This document shows positions 17,943 through 26,711 of a stretch of 64,000 nucleotides of DNA, one piece after another. A program made the translations under genes and the position numbers. Position 1 is the first letter of the stretch. Every line of letters begins with the position of its first letter. Under the pieces are notes generated by a model that made no database searches, was not told the origin of the DNA, and saw only the letters and a program-made list of their open reading frames with translations. Source of the stretch: Burkholderia sp. FERM BP-3421 (lineage in GTDB: Bacteria > Pseudomonadota > Gammaproteobacteria > Burkholderiales > Burkholderiaceae); NCBI RefSeq assembly GCF_028657905.1, contig NZ_CP117781.1, forward strand, positions 1,984,001 through 2,048,000. The letters run 5' to 3'.

Positions 17943-18465
17943 TGCTTCGGGCTTCGGGCTTCGGGCTTCGGGCTTCGGGCTTCGGGCTTCGGGCTTCGGG
18001 CTTCGGGCTTCGGGCTTCGGGCTTCGGGCTTCGGGCTTCGGGCTTCGGGCTTCGGGCTTCGGGCTTCGGGCTTCGGGCTTCGGGCCGCCGGTTTCGGGCC
18101 GCCGGTTTCGGGCTTCCGGTTTCGGGCTTCCGGTTTCGGGCTTCCGGTTTCGGGCTTCCGGTTTCGGGCTTCCGGTTTCGGGCTTCCGGTTTCGGGCTTC
18201 CGGTTTCGGGCTTCCGGTTTCGGGCTTCCGGTTTCGGGCTTCCGGTTTCGGGCTTCCGGTTTCGGGCTTCCGGTTTCGGGCTTCCGGTTTCGGGCTTCCG
18301 GTTTCGGGCTTCCGGTTTCGGGCTTCCGGTTTCGGGCTTCCGGTTTCGGGCTTCCGGTTTCGGGCTTCCGGTTTCGGGCTTCCGGTTTCGGGCTTCCGGT
18401 TTCGGGCTTCCGGTTTCGGGCTTCCGGTTTCGGGCTTCCGGTTTCGGGCTTCCGGTTTCGGGCCG
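17943..18465. repeat. Composite microsatellite: GGGCTTC heptamer, then 14-mer GGGCTTCCGGTTTC
   Basis: About 20 perfect copies of the 7-bp unit (17943-18083) pass through two transitional copies with GGGCCGCC into about 25 copies of a 14-bp unit, ending near 18465. The 14-mer looks like a diverged heptamer dimer that was then amplified. The array fills most of the gap between the antiporter and diguanylate cyclase genes (17809-18548). Long stop-free frames such as PKPEARNRKPETGS repeats result from it and are not considered genes. Confidence 0.95.
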
Positions 18466-18548
18466 GCGCTCACCGCCCTCGCCCGGTCAAGCCCGTCGCG
18501 CGCCGCCCCGGGTCGGCCGCCCCGTCGCGGCGCAGCCCGCCGCGCCGG

Positions 18549-19631
18549 CTAGGCGAATTCGACCCGGTCGCGCCCGTTGCGCTTCGCGCGATACATCGCG
18601 GCATCCGCCGCGTCCAGCAGCCGCGCAACCGCGCCCGCCGCGTCGACCGGCTCCTCGATCGTGCGCACCGACACGCCGATCGACACCGTCACCCGCAGCG
18701 CCATCGGGTGCGTGTCGGAGACGTCCAGCTCGAGCGCGGCGACCACGTGCCGGACCCGTTCGGCCACCACCGTCGCCTCGTTGCGCGCGGTCCGCAGCAG
18801 CAGCACCGCGAACTCCTCGCCGCCGTAGCGCACGAGCGTGTCGCCCGCCCGCAGCTGCGAACGCGCGCAGTGGGCGACCGCCACCAGCACGCGGTCGCCC
18901 ACCGCATGTCCGTGCACATCGTTGATCTGCTTGAAACGGTCGATGTCGAAGAACAGGCAGGCGATCGTCTCCTGCCGGCGCGCCGCCCCGAGCACCGCCT
19001 CCCGCAAACGTTCGTCGAAGTAGCGGCGGTTCGCGAGCCCCGTCAGCGCATCGGTGATGCCGAGGCGCTGCAGGCGCTCGCGGTGCGCGACGTTGTCGAG
19101 GCTCGCGGCAACGATGCGCGCGAAGCGTTCCAGCAGATCGGTCGCCATGCCCGGCGCGAACCGCTCCGGATCAGCGCTGCCCAGGCACAGGCAGCCGATC
19201 GTACGGGCGGCGCGATCGTCGCCGAGCCGCAGCGGCAGCACGATCGCGCTCGCCACGCGCGCCGGCCCCGCCGGACCGAACGCCGCGCCGGCCCAGGCTC
19301 CGGGCGCGCCGAGCCACGGCACGCCGCCGGCCGTCAGGCGCATCAGCCAGGCCCCGAGCGGCAGATCCGCCGTCACGTCCGGATGCGGCGCGTCGTCGAC
19401 GATCTCCGCCGCGAGCGGCTGCGCGCGATCGAGCCACACCCGCACCGCGTCGAGCGAGAACTCCGCCGGGAATCGCGCAAACAGCGCGTCGATGAAGGCC
19501 GCGAGCCCCGCCGCGCCGATCAGCGCCAGCTCGATGTCCTGAAACCGCCGCAGCGTGCGCTCATTGCGCAGCACGGTGTCCATCAGCGCACGGACCTCGG
19601 TCGGCAGGAACAGGGGATCGGAATAGCTCAC
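18549..19631 (-). CDS. Diguanylate cyclase, GAF/DUF484-like plus GGDEF
   Basis: About 360 aa from the GTG (VSYSDPLFLP). A MET start at 19583 is an alternative, and the ORF stays open up to 19787, so the start is uncertain. The N-terminal ~200 residues (RNERTLRRFQDIELALIGAA) resemble a DUF484/GAF-type cytoplasmic sensor. The C-terminal GGDEF domain has active site GGEEF and an inhibitory RxxD site five residues before it (RAGD), so it should make c-di-GMP with product feedback. There is no TM segment. The signal is unknown. Confidence 0.88.
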   Translation of the reverse strand: MSYSDPLFLPTEVRALMDTVLRNERTLRRFQDIELALIGAAGLAAFIDALFARFPAEFSLDAVRVWLDRAQPLAAEIVDDAPHPDVTADLPLGAWLMRLTAGGVPWLGAPGAWAGAAFGPAGPARVASAIVLPLRLGDDRAARTIGCLCLGSADPERFAPGMATDLLERFARIVAASLDNVAHRERLQRLGITDALTGLANRRYFDERLREAVLGAARRQETIACLFFDIDRFKQINDVHGHAVGDRVLVAVAHCARSQLRAGDTLVRYGGEEFAVLLLRTARNEATVVAERVRHVVAALELDVSDTHPMALRVTVSIGVSVRTIEEPVDAAGAVARLLDAADAAMYRAKRNGRDRVEFA

Positions 19632-20130
19632 GTTGAACAATAGGAGAGCGCGAGCGGACACGGCGCTCGACAGCCTGGATATCGGCGGCGCGCGCGCGAG
19701 CTTGAGGGGTGTGCGTTCAGGCGCGCCCGGCGAATCGACGATCGGCTGCGCCAAAGCCGCCGCGCGCCCAGTCGCTCGGGCACGCACTCACTCGGGCCGC
19801 CGTGACGCGACCGGACGCCGCCCCCCATCGCCGCCACGACGAGCCGAGCCCGCGAACGCTCGGTCGCCGCGCGGCGGCGGCGCCCCGCGCCCAACGTCGT
19901 GTGCGCCACGGCTTGCCGACGGCGACCGGCCACGTCTCGCGCGCCCCATGCGCCGCCACGCCGGCGGACCCGCGTGCCATCGCCCATCGCTCATCGCCGA
20001 TCACTGGTCATCCATCACCGGTCAGCAACGGCATCGGGGCGACGACTGCCTACCCACGCCGGCCACGCCCGCCCGCGCCGCGCCAATCCAGCGCCAATCC
20101 CAGCGCTAGTCTCAGCGCCTAAACCAACGC
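19632..20130. other. Intergenic region, no gene supported
   Basis: About 500 bases between the diguanylate cyclase and the luxR stop codon. Near 20085-20130 there are short degenerate direct repeats (CAGCGCCAATCC, CGCCTAAACCA twice) directly after the regulator gene. They give no convincing hairpin with a T-run. Frames here are Arg- or Pro-rich and not protein-like. Confidence 0.5.
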
Positions 20131-20835
20131 CTAAACCAGCAGCCCCAGGATCGCAGCCTTGACCGCGGCCTCGGTCTTGTTCATCGCATTCAGTTTGCGC
20201 ATCGCATTGACGAGGTGAAACTTCACGGTCCGATCGTCGATCGACATGATCTTGCCGGTTTCGGCATAGGTCTTCCCGGCCGCCGACCACTGCAACGTTT
20301 CGCGTTCGCGCGCGGTCAGCTCGACCGCGTAGTCCGCCCCCTGCGGGTACTCGCTCATCGCGCTGCTGAATGCGGTCGCCAGCCACGACATCCGGTAGCC
20401 CTTGTCCGCCAGTTCGCGCTTGTCGACCGGCTCGGCCGAGCGCGCGAGGGTCACCAGCCCGCTCACGCCCGCGCGGCTGCGGGTCGGCATGCACCAGCCG
20501 TAGCGCAGGCCGTGGTGCGCGGCCTCCTCCCAGAACTCGGCCTGCCGGGTCTGGCCGCCGGCCTGCCAGATCAGGGGAAGCGTCTGCGTGAGCCCGTGGC
20601 GGACCGTGGGATCGATCGCGAAATAATTGCGGTCCACGTAGCGCTCGACCCACTTTTCCGGATAGTCCGACTGCAACGTGAATTGCGGATTGTTGATCGG
20701 AAAGGGCACGCGGATTCCGAACGAGCACCGCTCGAAGCCCAGTTCCCGCGCGGCGACCCGCAACTCCTGAAACACCTCATCTTCGGTTCTGGCCGCTGCA
20801 AAGGCGTCCAGGTACGTCTCTCTCCACGCATGCAT
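20131..20835 (-). CDS. LuxR-type quorum-sensing regulator with no luxI in the window
   Basis: A 234-aa transcription factor. The autoinducer-binding domain (about 15-150) keeps the residues conserved in acyl-homoserine-lactone receptors: Trp62, Tyr66, Asp75, Pro76 and Trp90, offset by exactly five from TraR Trp57, Tyr61, Asp70, Pro71 and Trp85. The LuxR helix-turn-helix spans about 168-230 (ELTARERETLQWSAAGKTYA). GAGGGTGAGGT precedes the ATG. No AHL synthase lies in the window, so it may be a LuxR solo. It is divergent from the lipid-modification operon at 21.9 kb and is the obvious candidate regulator. Confidence 0.93.
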   Translation of the reverse strand: MHAWRETYLDAFAAARTEDEVFQELRVAARELGFERCSFGIRVPFPINNPQFTLQSDYPEKWVERYVDRNYFAIDPTVRHGLTQTLPLIWQAGGQTRQAEFWEEAAHHGLRYGWCMPTRSRAGVSGLVTLARSAEPVDKRELADKGYRMSWLATAFSSAMSEYPQGADYAVELTARERETLQWSAAGKTYAETGKIMSIDDRTVKFHLVNAMRKLNAMNKTEAAVKAAILGLLV

Positions 20836-21900
20836 ACCTCACCCTCGCGATCGAACCGGGCCCGGGTGGGCCGCGGATGTGTACGGCGCCCACGAGCGCA
20901 ATGACCCGCCGTCAGCGCCCGTCGCCGTGACATGGGCGGGGCACGGGGTTCCGCCCTTCGTCCGGGGCGGCTGCTCGAATGGCGCGATGCTTGTGTCCGG
21001 GTATTTCGTGCAACAGGCTCAACGTTACCTGAATCAGTCCGCGCAAACCGCGTTGCCGAAACGCGCAGCGAATACCGATGCGCATTCATTCTCTTGCCCT
21101 ATTCCTGAAATCCGATCCAATGGGAAATGGAAATGAAATAACCGTATCGTCAAGCGACGCGTCGCGCATTTTTATTTATTTATTTTTTCACTCCGCCCAC
21201 CGCCGTTTCATCAAAAAATCGCCATGGATATGGCACAAACCTCGGAATATCGCTGATTCCGGCCCTTTGAATTTCTCCCTGCGCAATTCCATTGCATCAT
21301 ATGCAAATTCACTGGCACCCTGCCCATTCGGGCAGCTATTTTGCGCATCCAATGTCAGGTCCAATCATCCCGACAATTACGAGATAAAACGGGTCGCCAG
21401 CCGCTTGCGCTGACCGTCGCGAGGCGGCGGCGATCCGGATTCCGAGACGATCCATCCGTTCGTTCCAGATCCTGAATCAGCAGCCCGGATGGCCGTCGTC
21501 CACCGTCGACGGCCCCGGCGTACCCAAGCGGTGAAGCGGTCGTTCGCGGCCGCGTGTTGCCAACGGACAGAATCAAACTTGCCTGGCGGGTTTTCCCATG
21601 CAGACGCTGTCGGGAAACGGTTCCGCTGTGCAATCAGCATGTCGCGCGGCGCATCGTGGCCCCGTGGAAGTCGTCGTGAAACACGCGTCGTCCGATAGCC
21701 GACCTCGCGCGCGTCGCGCCGGCGCAATGGCATTGACGTGCACGAAGCCGCATCGCCACGGTTAATCGATGGCAAATCCCGATCGAGATGCAGCGGCCCA
21801 TCCGCGCCGCGCCGAATATCGATACGTCGCCGGACGGCCCGCGTCATCCGGCGCGACTATCCCGGGTTTGCTTTCATCAGCGATAAACGAAGGATGGAAC
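20836..21900. promoter_or_regulatory. 1.06-kb regulatory gap between luxR and the lipid-modification operon
   Basis: No gene is supported here. Bases from about 20,990 to 21,400 are much richer in A and T than the flanks, including a TTTATTTATTTATTTTTTC stretch at about 21,170-21,190. This is typical of a promoter region in a GC-rich genome. The 156-aa frame on the minus strand (21377-21847) has no resemblance to known proteins. The region contains the candidate lux box at 21320-21335. Confidence 0.55.
21320..21335. promoter_or_regulatory. Candidate lux box, 16-bp perfect-arm palindrome
   Basis: CTGCCC-ATTC-GGGCAG fits the CTG-N10-CAG form of LuxR-family operators. It is placed 485 bp from luxR and 566 bp from the first gene of the operon. 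A long 5' leader would be needed if it drives the operon directly. Confidence 0.5.
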
Positions 21901-22392
21901 ATGCCTCACGACTCGACAGAAGCCAACCCCGCCTCCACCTCGGCCGCGCCGCCGGACGGCTATTTGCCGCTGTTTCGCAGCAGCCCGTTCCTCGATCTCG
22001 TGGGGCCGCTGTTCTATCGCCCGGGCGACACGGGCTTCAGCCTCGGCCTGCGCGTGCTGGAACAACACCTCAACAGCGTATCGACGCTGCACGGCGGCCT
22101 GATCGCCACGCTCGCCGACGTCTCGCTCGGCTACGTGACCGCCTTCTCGCGCGAACCCACGCTCAGCATGGTCACGGCCAGCCTCACGATCGACTACCTG
22201 GGCGCGGCGGCGCTGGGCAGCTGGGTCGAGTCGCACGTCACCGTCAACAAGGTGGGCAAGCACCTCGCCTTCGCCGACGCCGCCCTCACCGCCGACGGAC
22301 GTCCGGTGGCCAAGGCGCGCGCGTTGTTCGCCATCGCCGATCGCGCGCAGCCCGCCGCCGGCCTCAGTCCCCAGGACAAGGAGCCATCGTGA
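21901..22392 (+). CDS. PaaI-type hotdog thioesterase (first gene of lipid operon)
   Basis: A 163-aa hotdog-fold protein. The ATG at 21901 is preceded by GAAGGATGG; the frame is open further upstream but without a good start. The core motif STLHGGLIATLADVSLGY carries the HGG loop of the PaaI/YbgC-like thioesterases, followed by SLTIDYLGAA. It probably hydrolyses an acyl-CoA or acyl-ACP thioester. Its stop overlaps the desaturase start (GTGA), so the two are translationally coupled. A second hotdog gene closes the operon. Confidence 0.9.
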   Translation: MPHDSTEANPASTSAAPPDGYLPLFRSSPFLDLVGPLFYRPGDTGFSLGLRVLEQHLNSVSTLHGGLIATLADVSLGYVTAFSREPTLSMVTASLTIDYLGAAALGSWVESHVTVNKVGKHLAFADAALTADGRPVAKARALFAIADRAQPAAGLSPQDKEPS

Positions 22393-23360
22393 GTTTCGAA
22401 TCCGAATTCCAGTCCATCCATACGCGCGAGACGCCGGGCAAGGCCAACGCGCGCCTCACGATCAACGATCCGTTCCTGCATCGCAAGCAGCGCCGACACT
22501 TCATCCTGCACGACGTGCTGCCCGCGCTGTTCACCGTCGTCGCGCTGCTGCTGATCCCGGTGCTGCGTCCCGGGCTGCCGGAACTCGCGGCGTTCCTGGT
22601 CATGTGGACCGTCACGGGGCTCGGGGTCTCCACCGGCTACCACCGCCTGTTCGCGCACAAGTCCTGGGTGGCGGCGCGGCCGCTGCGCAACGCGCTCGCC
22701 ATCACGGGCGCGATGGCCGGGCAAGGCAGCGTGCTGTCCTGGGTGGCCATGCATCGACGCCATCACGAGCGCAGCGACGCGGACGGCGACATGCACTCGC
22801 CCAATCTTCACGGCGACGACTGGCGCGGCCGGCTGCGCGGCTTCCTGCACGCCCACCTCACCTGGATGATGGCGCACCCGTACCCGAGCGTCGTGCACTA
22901 CGCGCCCGACCTGATGCGCGATCGCACCATCGCGTGGATCCACAAGCACTACCAGCGCTGGGTGATCCTCGGGCTGGTGCTGCCGGCGCTGTTCTGCGCC
23001 CTCGTGGAACGCTCCTGGAGCGGCCTGCTCATGGGCTTCCTGTGGGGCGGCATGGTGCGCATGTTCGTGCTCGAGCACGGCATCTGGTCGCTCAACTCCC
23101 TCTGTCACATGATGGGCACGCGCCGCTGGGCGACGCGCGACAAGAGCCGCAACATCGGCCTGATCGCCCCCTTCATCTTCGGCGAGAGCTGGCATCACAA
23201 TCATCACGCCTTCCCGGGCTCGGCCTGGTTCGGTCTTCGGTGGTGGCGCGTCGACCCCGGCTACTGGTTCATCTGGCTGATGGGCGTGCTGGGTCTCGCG
23301 CGCGACATCAAGGTGCCGGAACGGGCCCAGCTGGAAATGCGCCGCGCCGCCGCGCGCTGA
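22389..23360 (+). CDS. Membrane fatty acid desaturase
   Basis: A 323-aa di-iron acyl desaturase starting at GTG with AAGGAG 5-10 nt upstream. Three histidine boxes are present: HRLFAH (85-90), HRRHH (122-126) and HHNHH (269-273). Hydrophobic segments at about 42-60, 66-82, 188-206 and 210-228 give the usual four-helix topology. The family (delta-9 acyl-CoA/acyl-lipid type) inserts a double bond using O2 and electrons. With an ACP gene next door and a FAAL in the operon, the likely substrate is an acyl-ACP. Relatives in polyyne pathways act as desaturases or acetylenases. The position of the new bond cannot be read from sequence. Confidence 0.93.
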   Translation: MSFESEFQSIHTRETPGKANARLTINDPFLHRKQRRHFILHDVLPALFTVVALLLIPVLRPGLPELAAFLVMWTVTGLGVSTGYHRLFAHKSWVAARPLRNALAITGAMAGQGSVLSWVAMHRRHHERSDADGDMHSPNLHGDDWRGRLRGFLHAHLTWMMAHPYPSVVHYAPDLMRDRTIAWIHKHYQRWVILGLVLPALFCALVERSWSGLLMGFLWGGMVRMFVLEHGIWSLNSLCHMMGTRRWATRDKSRNIGLIAPFIFGESWHHNHHAFPGSAWFGLRWWRVDPGYWFIWLMGVLGLARDIKVPERAQLEMRRAAAR

Positions 23361-23401
23361 GAACAGGACGCATCCCTTCAATCCCAAGGAGACACCCGCT
23401 C

Positions 23402-23674
23402 ATGAACACCCCCGCGAAACGCCCCGAAGACATCGTTCAATGGTGCCGCAACTACATCGCCGGCGTCCTGGACGTACCGGTCGACTCGATCGATCCGGCC
23501 AGCGAGTTCGACACGCTGGGCCTCGATTCCGCGTTGATCACGTCGATGCTGATCGAGCTCGAGGAATGGCTCGGCATCGACATCCCGCCCTCGATCTTCT
23601 TCTCGCAAAGCACGCTCGACGGCATGGGCGCCGTGCTGGCCGAGCGCGTGGTGAGCGAAGGCGCCGGCGCGTAG
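23402..23674 (+). CDS. Free-standing acyl carrier protein
   Basis: A 90-aa ACP. The phosphopantetheine attachment Ser43 lies in DTLGLDSALI, the standard (D/E)xGxDS motif. AAGGAGACAC precedes the ATG. It is more hydrophobic around helix 2 (ITSMLIELEEWLGIDIPPSIFF) than fatty-acid-synthase AcpP and resembles carrier proteins that sit beside FAAL enzymes. It is the presumed tether for the substrate while desaturase, methyltransferase and P450 act. Confidence 0.93.
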   Translation: MNTPAKRPEDIVQWCRNYIAGVLDVPVDSIDPASEFDTLGLDSALITSMLIELEEWLGIDIPPSIFFSQSTLDGMGAVLAERVVSEGAGA

Positions 23675-23716
23675 ACCTCGCGCCGCGCACCCGGAACCTG
23701 GACAGGAGAGCACGAC

Positions 23717-24619
23717 ATGACGGCAAGGCTGGAGCAGCAGGATGCGACGTATGGCGGGTCGGCCGACGCCATCCGCTATCACTACGACGTGAGCCGCGCG
23801 TTCTACGCGCTGTGGCTCGATGAAACGATGTCGTATTCGTCGGCGTTGTGGACGCCCGCCGCCACCGAACCGCTCGCGCTCGCGCAGCGACGCAAGATCG
23901 AGCATCACCTGCAGCACGCGCGCGCGGACCGCGCGACGCGCCTGCTCGACATCGGCTGCGGCTGGGGCGGCATGATGCGGGCGGCCGCGGAGCTGCCCGG
24001 GCTGCAACGGATCGTCGGCCTCACGCTGAGCGAGGATCAGGCGGCCTGCGTACGCGAGCTGAACCATCCGAAGTTCGAGGTGCGGCTCGAGAACTGGGTC
24101 GATCATCGCCCTGCCGCGCCCTACGATTCGATCGTGTCGATCGGCGCGTTCGAGCACTTCGCCAAGCCGAGCGACACCGTCGCGCAGAAGATCCAGGTGT
24201 ATCGCGACTTCTTCGAGGCCTGCCGCACGTGGCTCGCGCCCGGCGGCCGCCTGTCGCTGCAGACGATCGCCTACGGCACGATGCGCCGCGAGGAAGCCAG
24301 CCAGTTCATCAACCAGGAGATCTTCCCCGACGCCGATCTGCCCACGCTCGCCGAAATCGCCGCGGCGGCCGACGGCGTGATGGAGATCACCGACGTGGTG
24401 AACCATCGGCTGCACTACGCGCGCACGACCGAGACCTGGGCCGCGAACCTGAAGAAGCATCGCGCGGCGGCCGTCGAACTGGTCGGCGAGGACACCACCG
24501 CGCGCTACGAACGCTATCTCACGCAATCGTCCGCCGGCTTCTACATGGGCAAGATCGCCCTGCTGCGCCTGGCCCTGCGCCCGATCGGCAGCAGTTGGCG
24601 GCAGATGGCCACGGCCTGA
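23717..24619 (+). CDS. CFA-synthase/mycolic-acid-type SAM methyltransferase with altered active site
   Basis: A 300-aa protein, the length of mycobacterial CmaA/MmaA enzymes and lacking the N-terminal domain of E. coli Cfa. SAM motif I is LLDIGCGWGG (76-85). Aligned by eye with E. coli Cfa, the bicarbonate ligands are changed at two positions: Ser42 for Cys139 (TMSYSSALW) and Gln182 for His266 (SLQTIAYG). Glu146 (AFEHFA), the Ile and Tyr234 are kept. Cfa-type enzymes methylenate a cis double bond, so the substrate is probably the desaturase product. Loss of the base site suggests plain methyl transfer or another outcome rather than cyclopropane formation. GGAGAG is upstream. Confidence 0.9.
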   Translation: MTARLEQQDATYGGSADAIRYHYDVSRAFYALWLDETMSYSSALWTPAATEPLALAQRRKIEHHLQHARADRATRLLDIGCGWGGMMRAAAELPGLQRIVGLTLSEDQAACVRELNHPKFEVRLENWVDHRPAAPYDSIVSIGAFEHFAKPSDTVAQKIQVYRDFFEACRTWLAPGGRLSLQTIAYGTMRREEASQFINQEIFPDADLPTLAEIAAAADGVMEITDVVNHRLHYARTTETWAANLKKHRAAAVELVGEDTTARYERYLTQSSAGFYMGKIALLRLALRPIGSSWRQMATA

Positions 24620-24631
24620 ACGGAGACCCGC

Positions 24632-25930
24632 ATGGAATCCCGTCAGCCCGCGACTGCAACCGCCACTGCGCCCGCGTTCAAGTTCAATCCGACGCATCCC
24701 GACTTCGTCCAGGATCCGTATCCGACCTACGCCCGGATGCGTCGCGAAGCGCCCCGTCTCCAGGCGCTGGGCACGCGCATCCTCACACGCTACGACGACG
24801 TGCTGGCCGTGCTCAAGCATCGCGACCTGAGCGTCGCGCTGATCCCGGACACCATCCAGCGCATGGCGTCCAGGCTGCGCGTCGAGCGCCTGGATCAGAT
24901 CGATCGCTTCATCCGCAGTTCGATCGTGTTCACCGACAATCCCGCGCATGTACGCCTGCGACGGCTGGTCAACCAGGCCTACACGCCGCGCGCGGTCGCG
25001 CGGCTCGCGCCCCTGATCGACGATGAGATCGCCGCCTGCCTGCGCGCCTTCGACGACGGCGCACCGGCCGACCTGATCGCCGCCCTCGCGCGGCCGCTGC
25101 CCGTGCACGTGCTGTGCCGCTGGATGCGCGTGGAGGCGACGCATCGCGCCGACATCGCGCATCACGTGCACAACGTCCGCCTGCTGCTGGATCCGGGCAT
25201 GATGGGACGGCGCGACTACGTGCGCGCCGCCGAATCGCTGGCCTGGCTGATCGACTTCTTCTCCGCGCATGCCGACGGCCCGGCCGCCGCGCACGAAGGC
25301 GTGGTGCGCGACCTCGTGGCCGCGCGCGCGGACGACGACCGGCTGTCGCACGAGGAAGTCGCGTTCGCGTGCGTCATGTTCTACGTGGCCGGCACCGAGA
25401 CCACGCAATCGCTGATCGGCAATGTCGTGCTCGCGCTCGTCCGGCATCCGCGGCAGCTCGCGCTGTTGCGGGAACGGCCTGAACTCGTCGAGCGCGCGGT
25501 CGAGGAGAGCATTCGCTACGACACGCCCTTGCAGTTCACCAAGCGCGTCGCACGCACCGCCACCGAGGTGAACGGCATCGCGATCGCGGCGGGCGAACAG
25601 ATCCTCGCCTGCATGGGCGCGGCCAATCGCGACGAGGACGTGTTCGAGCGCGCCGACGTCTTCGATTGCCTGCGCACGGGCGCGCCCCACGTCGGCTTCG
25701 GCTACGGCCTGCATGCCTGCCTGGGCGGCCAGCTGGCCCGCCTGCAGGCCGAGCGCGCGCTGCACATGCTGCTCGCGCGCTATCCGGCCTGGGATCTCGA
25801 TCCGACCGGCGTCACCTGGCAATCCGAGAGCCTGATCCTGCGCGGCCCGGCCGCGCTGCGCGGCCGCCTTCTCGCCGCGCTGGCCGAAGCGGACGAGACG
25901 CTCGCCGCCAGGGGCGTCGATGGCGAATAA
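24632..25930 (+). CDS. Cytochrome P450
   Basis: A 432-aa soluble bacterial class I P450. I-helix motif AGTETTQS, K-helix ExxR in EESIR, and heme-binding FGYGLHACLGG with ligand Cys363 are all intact. The N-terminal PTHPDFVQDPYPTYARMR is typical of bacterial CYP families. It needs a ferredoxin and reductase, which the operon does not encode. It presumably hydroxylates or otherwise oxidises the ACP-bound or free modified acyl chain. It starts 12 nt after the methyltransferase stop and overlaps the next gene by 11 nt. Confidence 0.93.
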   Translation: MESRQPATATATAPAFKFNPTHPDFVQDPYPTYARMRREAPRLQALGTRILTRYDDVLAVLKHRDLSVALIPDTIQRMASRLRVERLDQIDRFIRSSIVFTDNPAHVRLRRLVNQAYTPRAVARLAPLIDDEIAACLRAFDDGAPADLIAALARPLPVHVLCRWMRVEATHRADIAHHVHNVRLLLDPGMMGRRDYVRAAESLAWLIDFFSAHADGPAAAHEGVVRDLVAARADDDRLSHEEVAFACVMFYVAGTETTQSLIGNVVLALVRHPRQLALLRERPELVERAVEESIRYDTPLQFTKRVARTATEVNGIAIAAGEQILACMGAANRDEDVFERADVFDCLRTGAPHVGFGYGLHACLGGQLARLQAERALHMLLARYPAWDLDPTGVTWQSESLILRGPAALRGRLLAALAEADETLAARGVDGE

Positions 25931-26711
25931 GTGGATCGTGACGGCGCCGGACAATGCCGCCGCCCCGCATTCTCCGGTGCTGTACTGCTTCCATCACGCC
26001 GGCGGCAGCGCGGCGTCGTACAACGGCTGGTGCACGACCTGGCCCGCCGGTTCGCGGCTGCGCTTCGTCGAGCTGCCGGGCCGGCCGGGCGCGCCCGAGC
26101 CGCTGCCGTTCACCGAGGTCGAGGCCCTGATGCCGCCGCTGCTGCGCGCGTTCCTCGATCAGCATGAGACGGACACGCCCTATGCCTTCTACGGCCACAG
26201 TCTCGGCGCGCTGGTGGCCTACCGGCTCACGCGCGCGCTGCTCGCGCACGGCCACGCCGGCCCGGCCCTGCTCGCCGTGTCGGGCCGGCGCGCGCCCACC
26301 GCGCCGCTGCGCGGCGAGGCGCTCTGGAACCTCCCCGAGGCGGCGCTGATCGAGGCGCTGCGCGCGCTCGGCGGCATGGCGCAGCCGCTGCTCGCGAGCG
26401 CGAAGTGGCGCGACCTGTTCCTGCCCATCATGCGCGCGGACCTGCGCCTGTCCGACGAATACCAGGAAGCGCCGGACGCCCCGCTGCCGATGCCGCTGCT
26501 CGCCCTGCACGGACACGACGATCCGATCGTGCCGCTGCACGAACTGAACGCGTGGCGCGCGCTCGCGGGCGCGGGCTTCGAGCAGGCAGCCATGCCCGGT
26601 ACGCACTTCTTCACGGCCGAGGGACTGCTGCGGGTGCGGCAGCGGCTGCAGGACGCGCTGGCCGGGATCCGCGCCGCGCATCCGCACGGAGCGCCGCAAT
26701 GCGTGAACTGA
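25920..26711 (+). CDS. Type II thioesterase (alpha/beta hydrolase)
   Basis: A 263-aa GrsT/RifR-type thioesterase. It has nucleophile Ser94 in YGHSLGAL, an oxyanion region CFHHAGGSAASY near residues 23-34, Asp in HGHDDPIVP and the final His in GTHFFT. Such enzymes release or edit acyl chains on carrier proteins. It overlaps both neighbours (11 nt upstream, 13 nt downstream), so it is tightly co-translated. It is the best candidate for release of the finished chain from the ACP, or for clearing mis-primed ACP. Confidence 0.92.
   Translation: MANKWIVTAPDNAAAPHSPVLYCFHHAGGSAASYNGWCTTWPAGSRLRFVELPGRPGAPEPLPFTEVEALMPPLLRAFLDQHETDTPYAFYGHSLGALVAYRLTRALLAHGHAGPALLAVSGRRAPTAPLRGEALWNLPEAALIEALRALGGMAQPLLASAKWRDLFLPIMRADLRLSDEYQEAPDAPLPMPLLALHGHDDPIVPLHELNAWRALAGAGFEQAAMPGTHFFTAEGLLRVRQRLQDALAGIRAAHPHGAPQCVN

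Noticed and set aside
17835..18473. 212-aa minus-strand frame of PKPEARNRKPETGS repeats, and plus-strand equivalents
   Set aside because: The frames exist only because the 7/14-bp microsatellite lacks stop codons; period and composition are not those of a gene.
21377..21847. 156-aa minus-strand frame in the gap before the lipid operon
   Set aside because: No family resemblance, Arg-rich, no ribosome binding site; gap is better read as regulatory.
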